From: Plectosphaerella cucumerina
Lineage: Eukaryota > Ascomycota > Sordariomycetes > Glomerellales > Plectosphaerellaceae
NCBI GenBank assembly: GCA_020746995.1
Contig: JAGPXD010000005.1
Span: forward strand, 2,108,001 to 2,172,000
Direction of reading: 5' to 3'
Length of the DNA stretch: 64,000 nt
Shown here: positions 57,540 through 64,000 of the stretch, piece by piece
Layout of the letters: every line of letters begins with the position of its first letter
How positions within the stretch are numbered: the stretch's first letter is position 1
Made by a program: the position numbers and the translations under genes
Notes under the pieces: model-generated
Told to the model about the DNA's origin: nothing
The model's database searches: none
The model's input: only the letters and a program-made list of their open reading frames with translations

Positions 57540-58174
57540 CTGACAACGCCGCTATGCCGATGAGGAGGACGTAGAGATGTGAGAGTCCGAGTCATGGATG
57601 TGTGGTGCTCACTGATTGTCCAAGTAAGTCGGCCACCTCAGCGCGTGCACGGGGGTGGATGTCAATTAACATGTATGTCTCGGCGACAGGTCACGCCGCT
57701 TCGGACCAAGGCCGACACGGCGGGATTGGGACATTTTTCAAGGCTTACGAGCTTCATGGATATATATTACCGACACGATGAGTCGTCAGACGCAGGCCCC
57801 CACGATCAGGACCCTTGGCAGCGACACCCCGTCGACCCAGCAGACGCCCACCGATTCTTGTTTTTTTATTCTCTGTACCCCGCAAAGAAGCACGCGGCAG
57901 TGGTCTGCGGGCCGCCGCCATATGAATGCCGAGACGGACGGGGCGGAGGGGTAGGGTGTTGTCCGTAGTAAATGAACTGCCCCCTGGATGTCGAGTTGCC
58001 CGATTGGGAACACGCGGAGGATGGGAGCGGAACGACCGACTTGTATAAGATGAGCGCTTCCCGAGCGTGTGTTTGAGAAGAAGGATTTGTACTATTAGAA
58101 CGACAGCGAAGCCTCAGTGTTTGACAGTAGCGACGATATCTCTGCCCATCAGATTTCCCCCTGACGATCTCACC
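57540..58174. other. Upstream region of the AA9 LPMO gene
   Basis: About 635 bp with no gene. It holds the 3' flank of the hypothetical gene and the LPMO promoter elements listed separately. A TATATATTA word lies near 57760. Confidence 0.55.
57943..58049 (+). promoter_or_regulatory. Putative carbon-regulated promoter of the AA9 gene
   Basis: Two GCGGAG words (57943-57948, 58014-58019) fit the CreA consensus SYGGRG. A reverse CCAAT box (ATTGG, 58003-58007) and a TATA-like TATAAG (58044-58049) stand about 125 bp before the start codon. The arrangement is what carbon-catabolite-repressed cellulase-type genes show. Short motifs occur by chance, so this is suggestive only. Confidence 0.4.
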
Positions 58175-59125
58175 ATGAAGTCCGCCGCCACCCTCCTGAC
58201 CCTGGCATCTGCTGCCTCTGCCCACTGTACTATACCCTGCTTCCGTCTATCTATCAAAAAGTCAAGTACTGACGAGATAAAGATGTCTTCCGCCAGATCG
58301 AGATCGACGGCCAGAGCACCTCGGACTGGCAGATCATCCGCCAGACGGCAAACTTCGAAACCCACGGCCCCATCGAGGACGTCACTTCCGAGCTCCTGAC
58401 CTGCTACGAGCTCAGCCCTGACGGTCACGGCGCCACGACCCTCAACGCCCAGGCCGGCGCGACAGTTTGTAAGTCTTCTCCCTGACCAGGCCCTATTCCA
58501 TCTTCCCTAACACCCCCCCAGCCGTCACCTCCAGCCCAGCCATCTTCCATCCCGGTCCGGCAATCGCCTACCTCGCCCGCGTCCCCGAAGGCGTCGACGC
58601 CGCCGACTTTGACGGCAAGGGCGCCGTATGGTTCAAGTTCTGGCAGGACGCTCCCGACGTGACGCCCTCTGGTCTCGTCTGGCCTACCATGCGTACGTCT
58701 TCACCTTCCAGGGGAAAGAAATCCAGCTGATGATGAACAGAATCCCCCACCATTGACTTTGATCTCCCCGAATGTCTCGAGGATGGACAGTACCTCCTCC
58801 GTGTCGAGCATATCGGTCTTCACACCACTGGCGCGCCTCAGTTCTAGTACGTCCCCTTTCCCCGAGAAGAAACAAGGTACTGACATTTGTGTTCAGCCTG
58901 AGCTGCGCCCAGATCAACGTCTCCGGCGGTTCTGGCTCGTACAAGCCCGCAGGCCTGCTCAGCTTCCCCGGAGCGTACAGCCTGAGCGATCCCGGCCTGG
59001 CTGCGAACCTTTACTGGCCCATCCCTACGTCATACGAGTATGTTCTCCCAGACTGATGTTGGTTAATGTGATAAAGGCTGACACATTCTTTTAGGGTGCC
59101 CGGTGGCCCAGTAGGCAGCTGCTGA
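58175..59125 (+). CDS. Secreted AA9 lytic polysaccharide monooxygenase (former GH61)
   Basis: A copper enzyme that oxidatively cleaves cellulose or related glucans outside the cell. 228 residues; six exons 58175-58226, 58283-58468, 58522-58692, 58741-58846, 58897-59037, 59095-59125, with consistent phases (1, 1, 1, 2, 2). Signal peptide MKSAATLLTLASAASA, cut just before His17, the N-terminal copper-brace His (HYVFRQIEIDG). The second copper His is in IFHPGPAIAYLAR (residue 89). The axial-site region LHTTGAPQFY supplies the conserved His, Gln and Tyr. Cys pairs in LLTCYEL and LSCAQI fit the family disulfide. The length is that of a catalytic domain without CBM1 or linker. It is followed by a sugar transporter on the opposite strand. 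Confidence 0.93.
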
Positions 59126-59695
59126 GGTGATCTACCATGTCTTATGGCTGCACATGTATCTAGTTGTTCAGCTGGTCTGCTAGTTTCACTCAGGAACATA
59201 CATAAATGTGCCTCGCTGGGAGACTGGGAAATTTGCTGAACCTTGATTCTACAGAATACAGGGTTCAGATGGCACATGCATCCTCAATAACTCGCTCTTC
59301 CAGCTGCATTGGTATCCTTCATGTCCTCTTCCACCGAACCTTCGTCTGCGACTACTTGTCTTCTTGCAACAAGACAAACATCACAGGTTGGAGCTGTTGT
59401 GATGTAGAGGATTTCATACATAGTTCGTCACTATTCAAACTTGTTGAACGGCCATGAGGTGGAACAATGCGACAAGATGGAATATCTTGAGTAATCCAAC
59501 CACTAAAACTAGCAAGGAGACCGAATCCTTCAACGCAAGAGGTATCTTTGACGCCGTGGCGCATAAACATTCATGTACATCTCCAAGGTAACACTCTGAA
59601 GACAAGAGCTAACAAGACAAATCAAGAGCCCTTTCTTCCTTGAGATAGTGTCTGGCAGGTCAGACTAACCGGACGGAGCATGGCCCAATCTCCTT
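59126..59695. other. Convergent 3' flanks, nothing identified
   Basis: About 570 bp between the LPMO and the sugar transporter, which end tail to tail. Less GC-rich than the genes; no gene or repeat seen. Confidence 0.6.
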
Positions 59696-61961
59696 CTAGT
59701 TGCCCGAACCTCCGGCGCCGCTAGCAGCACCAGCGAAGCCGGTGTGTGACGCGTCAACGAAGCCGTTGTTGCCCCTGTTGTTGCGGCCCCCAACGACGCC
59801 TTCGTTGTGCGAAGTCATCGCGGTTGGCTCGTACTGCTTCTCGCTGGGGAGCGAGTCGTCGACAGCGTACAGGGGAGGCATGGGGGCCACGTCCTGGCGG
59901 AAGATGTTTTTCTTGATGTACCAGGGGAACTTCTGGAGGTAGTAGCGGGCGTGGTCGCGGTTGCGGACGCTGAAGACGGCGTCCAGCTCCTCGAGGGTGA
60001 GGTTCTTCGTCTCGGGGAGGAAGAAGTACGCCGTGACCCATCCTATCAGGTTCCACGTTGCATACCTAGACCCTGTATGTCAGAAGCAATCTCAAAAGTA
60101 TCGTGTAGCATCGGAACGTACCAGCTGAAAGCTCCCGTGTCGCCGAGGTCTGCATTCATCATGGGCCAAGTGAAAGAGATGATGAAGTTGAAGCCCCATG
60201 TCACTGCAGTTGCACTAGAAGACTTGTCAGCTTGCCTCTCACTTAATTTGGAAAAGATTCCGAACTTACCTGCACATGCCAATATCGCGGTAGTGGAGCG
60301 GGAAAGCCTCAGCCGAGTAGGTGAAGGGAACAGGGCCTGCTCCGGGCGAGTAGAAGGCCATGAAGACGAAGACGCCCGAGATGATAAGGGGCGGCCGCAG
60401 GTTGTCGTCCGAAATCAAGAAGCAGAAGCCCGTGAAGTAGAGACAGGCAGCCATGCAGGGGAAGGTGGCGAGCAGAAGGTTACGGCGTCCGAAAGTGTCG
60501 ATGGTGTAGACAGCCGGGATAGCGAAGATCCAGTTGACGAGACCCATTCCCATGGTCGCAAGAAGCGCCTGGTCCCGGCCGTAGCCCGCGTTCTGGAACA
60601 TGAGCATCGAGTAGTAGACGATGACGTTGACACCACAGAACTAGATCATGTGTTAGCCTTAGTGTTACCTGAAACAAATGACAATGATAGGCTTCGTGAC
60701 TGACCTGCTGCATGAACATGACGAACCAGGCAGACTGCGCGGCGCGCCTGTTCCTGCGGACGGTGAAGAAGTCGGTCCATTTGTGGCCCTCGCGCTCAGC
60801 AGCCTCGATCTGCAGGAGCTTGTAGGCATAGTACATGTCGCGGGCGGCCTGGACGTGAGTGTAGCGCAGGCGGCAGACCGACTTAAAGGCGTCGGTGTAA
60901 CGACCCCTCTCCATGTACCAGCGGGGACTCTCAGGACAGAAGTAGACCTGCAGCATGACGATCAGGGGCGGGACCGAGGTGGAGGCCATGATCCAGCGCC
61001 ACTGGGTGTCCTCGCCGAAGGTGGTGACGTTGGCAAAGGCGACACCAACAATGGTGCCGAGAGCTATACCAAAGGCGGTCCACATCTGCCACATCATGGT
61101 GAGGGCGCCGCGGATGGCCTTGGGGGTGGACTCGGCCGAGTAGACAGGAGTGGTGGAGGACTTGGCGCCAATGGCGAATCCCAGGGCAAGGCGAGCAATC
61201 AGGAGATTGACCCAGGTGTCGGCGGCGGCCATCCAGATTCCGGTGATGACAGACATGCCACAGCTGACGAAGATGGTGCCGCGACGGCCAAGGAAGCGGT
61301 TCAGAATGGGGTTGGTCCAGCAGCCGATGACGGCGGAGCAGAGATAGGGGGCGCCGTTGATGAGACCCTGGATGCTAGCGTATTGATCCGGATCCTCAAT
61401 GCCGAACTCTCGGAAGTAGAAGTACTGGGCGCCGTTGACTGCGGACTGGTCCATGCCTTGAACAATGGCAGAGCCGGCGCAGAGGGTGCACAGGAAGTAC
61501 ATCATGAAGGGCTGGCTCCAGCGATGAGTCTGCTCCCTGCGGAGAACTTCCTTCTCGTCCTCGGACAGCGTGGCGATGTTCTCGAAGGCACCGGGCTGGT
61601 TCTGAACCTGAGCAACGAGGGCGCCCCTCTGGAAGGCGTCGCGGTGCTCCTGGAGACCCTTCTCCTCAAGGAAAAGGTCGACATCAGCGAGCAACTCCTG
61701 CTCCGTGAGACCGACGAGGGGGTTGTTGAGCAGAGCGCCAACTGTGCTGGGACGGTGATCGTTGTTGTTGACGCCGTTGTTGATGCCGTTGTTGAAGTCG
61801 TTGTTGAGGCCGCCCTTGTCGGTTACAGTCGGGGCAGAGCCGCCATTGTGGGTGAGACTACTCCGGCTGCTGCTGCTGCCGCCATCGCGAACGAGGTTGC
61901 GCGGGTTGTCGTTTGTGACATCCGTGTGCGGTGCCTCGTCGTCAACCCGTGGGGGAGGCAT
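59696..61961 (-). CDS. Sugar-porter MFS transporter
   Basis: A hexose/polyol proton symporter type, plasma membrane, 696 residues. Exons 61961-60705, 60640-60270, 60214-60122, 60065-59696; introns of 64, 55 and 56 bp, phases 0, 2, 2. A long cytosolic N-terminus is Asn/Ser-rich, with GLTEQELLADVDLFLEEKGL before helix 1. Sugar-porter hallmarks are GRRGTIFVSCGM after helix 2, PESPRWYMERGR after helix 6, and the C-terminal PETKNLTLEELDAVF, alongside FCGVNVIVYYSMLMFQNAG in helix 7. The C-terminal tail is Gly/Asn-rich and disordered. The precise sugar cannot be told. Proximity to a polysaccharide-oxidising enzyme fits uptake of released sugars, but that is inference. Confidence 0.94.
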
Positions 61962-64000
61962 AGTGGTGGAGGTCGATCAGTAGGCAAAAAGGGGGTCTGG
62001 GTATAAGAGGGACTGGGGAAGTGGGGTGAAGATGACCGTCAACCGAAAAGGCCCAGCAAGAGACATGTGGGATGAGGAGAAGAGAGGAATCTCGAATTCC
62101 GTGGAGGGCTGGTGGACTTTTAAAGAAGTCTACCCCCTCAGCCCAGCATAATGTGGTTCAGGGGTGGCGGGCTGGCCGTGCGACGACGGCGACGACCCCG
62201 AGAGAAACAAGTCCAGTGGAGCATGGGGAAGTGGACCAACCGTGTGGTGTTCCCCAGGGGCGGCGAGCCAAGAGGCGAGGACAGGAGTTTTGGGTTGTGT
62301 GGGTAGATGTGCGGGCGTGTGGTGGGCTCTTGGGAGCGTGAAAGTAAAGGGGGTTGAGCCGAGGGGGGGTTCGCTGTTGGTGTGACGACATTGCAGCTTT
62401 GAAAACGGTGGTGTTCTGGGTATAGCGAGACCTGGACGAGGTGAGGAAAGAGTGGGAACATGCTGCCGAGACTTTTCAGATGACGCCCTATCGAGCAGGC
62501 CCTGCAGCGAGGTCTTGGATTCTCCAGTCTTTCTGGACATCGGCCTCAGCGAGGTGCCAACCGGTCGAGATGTGGGGGGTTTGGTGTTGGTGTTGGTGTT
62601 CTGACCAGGCGATATGCACTTTTTGACAAAGGAGGAAGACCGATGTGGGCTGCCAAGCGTTAGGACCTTGAGGCTAATTATTTGGAGGGAGCCTCGCCTT
62701 TTCCTTGAAAGCTATGATGGCAAGATGGTCCAGTTGGCTGATTGCTGTGTAGTGGCAACAAGCACCGTCTCCCCGCGCGGGCCAGGCTGGCCGGCCGGCC
62801 TCCAGACTTGCAAGCCTTCTAGCCTCCGGCCGAAGAGCGGCGTGGCGGCGGCATCCCGAATAAGCCAGCTTGGCCAGGGTTTCTCCGGTGGATCAGTTTA
62901 AAGGTGAGAGTAAGGTTGCGGCGCGGCTCCCGCTCGCTCGCCAAGACACGTCCGGCGGCGGCACGGCGTGAGCGGCAGACGTCATGGGAACCTACAGGCC
63001 ACGAATGAGAGGCCGCAGGTCATCGTGAGGTGCGGCTGGGCGCAGAGAAAACAGGGGCCTGTGCCGGGGGAGGAAATATTGGGTGGAGTTGCGGTAAGGG
63101 ATCTGCGGTTTTCATATGGCGAACGGGCGGTCGGTCGGTCGAGTTCGAGTTCGAGTTCGAGTTCGAGGTCGGGATTGAAGTGGACTCGGAGAACATCGGG
63201 TAAGAGCTGTGTTACGGGCAGGGAAGGGGGCGACATGGAGTGCGGGTAATCGTCGCCTCCAGCTGGGTTTTCTCCGTCACGAACGATGATTGTGAGGCGA
63301 CACTTTCGTACCTGGTCGTGGGATGACACAGAAATGCAGTGAGAAGGAGATGTCACGTCGTTGGTCAAGCGACGTCAGCGACGCATGATGGGAAGAGGGA
63401 AAGATGAGCGGTCTCCACCTTGGAGGGGTCGTGCCTGCCGAAAAACGCTGGATGCAATGTGAAGCACTTCCTGACGGTCAATCTGGCTAATACGGTAGCC
63501 AGACATCAGCCAATCAACCAGCCGTCGCATACCTACAGGCAGAAAGAGCGCAAAGAAGGAAAGAGCACTCGAGGTCGTAGAGACGCGGAAGGAACAATCA
63601 GGATGCAGTGGAAGGTGCCACTGACCGGCCGGAGAGTGGGTCGGTGGACCCGCCAAGAGCGTAAAGAGCCGCTCTCAGCGGACGAACCGCATCGGCCTCA
63701 TCTTGGCCGATGTCATCCGCTATCCCCGACGACATCCGTTCCTCCTCTCCCACCGCCAACCTCGCTCCAACGCCCGCTCGAAGTCAACCCTGGCCGTCCT
63801 GCGCCCGATGGTGGTCGGCTCCGGGTGCCCCCATGCCGGCACTTGCTCCGTGGCGCAACGCCCATCTCGATGACCTTTCCACCCCTGCGCCGCCGCTCAC
63901 AGCATTCGCAGCACCAGTACGACAGCAGCAACGCCAACATACGAACAATGTGAGCGCCCGGAGACCGAAGCATAGAAAAGGGACTCTGCAGCATGCGCCA
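61962..64000. other. Upstream DNA of the sugar transporter to the window end; no gene seen
   Basis: About 2 kb. Open frames on both strands are artificial in composition, and no domain or splice-consistent model was found. It contains the GAGTTC hexamer repeat at 63141. A gene starting just beyond the right edge cannot be excluded. Confidence 0.5.
63141..63170. repeat. GAGTTC hexanucleotide microsatellite
   Basis: Four perfect GAGTTC units at 63141-63164, followed by a variant GAGGTC and preceded by a TCGG triplet run. It lies in intergenic DNA. Confidence 0.9.

Noticed and set aside
60678..62006. 442-codon open frame antisense to the sugar transporter
   Set aside because: Shadow of the transporter exon; Gly/Val/Ala/Glu-rich, no start context and no homology signal.
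1..64000. CRISPR array, prokaryotic operons, phage or integron features
   Set aside because: Spliceosomal introns, a nuclear-type intron-containing tRNA and fungal protein families show that this is eukaryotic DNA; the tandem repeats seen lack spacers.

Overview
This window looks like nuclear chromosomal DNA of a filamentous ascomycete, most likely a Sordariomycete. The support is: GC-rich coding sequence; short GT-AG introns (mostly 47-80 bp) with CTAAC/CTGAC-type branch points; CAAA/CACC-type start contexts; and a gene set typical of Pezizomycotina (Zn2Cys6 regulator, DHA1 and sugar MFS transporters, an AA9 lytic polysaccharide monooxygenase, an Atg28-like protein, a DUF1748 protein). I did not identify the species. 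All exon structures below were read by eye. In each multi-exon model with high confidence the exon lengths sum to a multiple of three and the splice phases match.

Layout. From 1 to 6.9 kb I see no convincing gene. From 6.9 to 12 kb there is a single-pass membrane protein with a Gln-rich tail, then a stretch that reads as less GC-rich, with a decayed F-box gene (frameshifts into all three frames), a short 17-bp tandem repeat and an orphan coding-looking exon. From 12.6 to 25.5 kb come a DHA1 drug-type MFS transporter, an FBXO31-like F-box protein, an intron-containing tRNA-Leu(CAG), a full-length ABC-B transporter (possibly the Ste6 a-pheromone exporter) and a PBDC1-family protein whose 3' flank holds a run of 33 C. 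From 25.5 to 31.9 kb there is a degenerate 17-bp minisatellite, a large hypothetical gene with an in-frame stop near its 5' end, and a hairpin-dense stretch with a 138-bp tandem duplication.

From 31.9 to 38.8 kb lies a compact cassette: a Zn2Cys6 transcription factor, divergent from a short-chain dehydrogenase that is followed by a DHA1 transporter. It looks like a small detoxification or metabolite-handling unit. From 39 to 55.7 kb housekeeping genes dominate: Spt5 and the CoA-pathway phosphopantetheine adenylyltransferase (divergent), a zeta-crystallin-type quinone reductase, a DCAF7/WDR68-type WD40 protein divergent from an Atg28-like coiled-coil protein, and a 76-residue DUF1748 protein, whose start codon stands alone in a 3-nt exon, divergent from pyruvate kinase. 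From 56.6 to 62 kb are a lineage-type hypothetical protein, a secreted AA9 LPMO with five introns and plausible CreA/CCAAT/TATA signals, and a sugar-porter MFS transporter. The last two fit plant-polysaccharide degradation and sugar uptake. The final 2 kb is upstream DNA of the sugar transporter.

No CRISPR, rRNA or complete transposon was seen. The most unusual items are the 3-nt first exon of the DUF1748 gene, the TF-SDR-MFS cassette, the hairpin-rich element at 30.7-31.4 kb, the orphan exon at 11.3-11.6 kb, the triple-frame F-box pseudogene, the in-frame stop at 30333-30335, the 17-bp minisatellite and the C33 tract.
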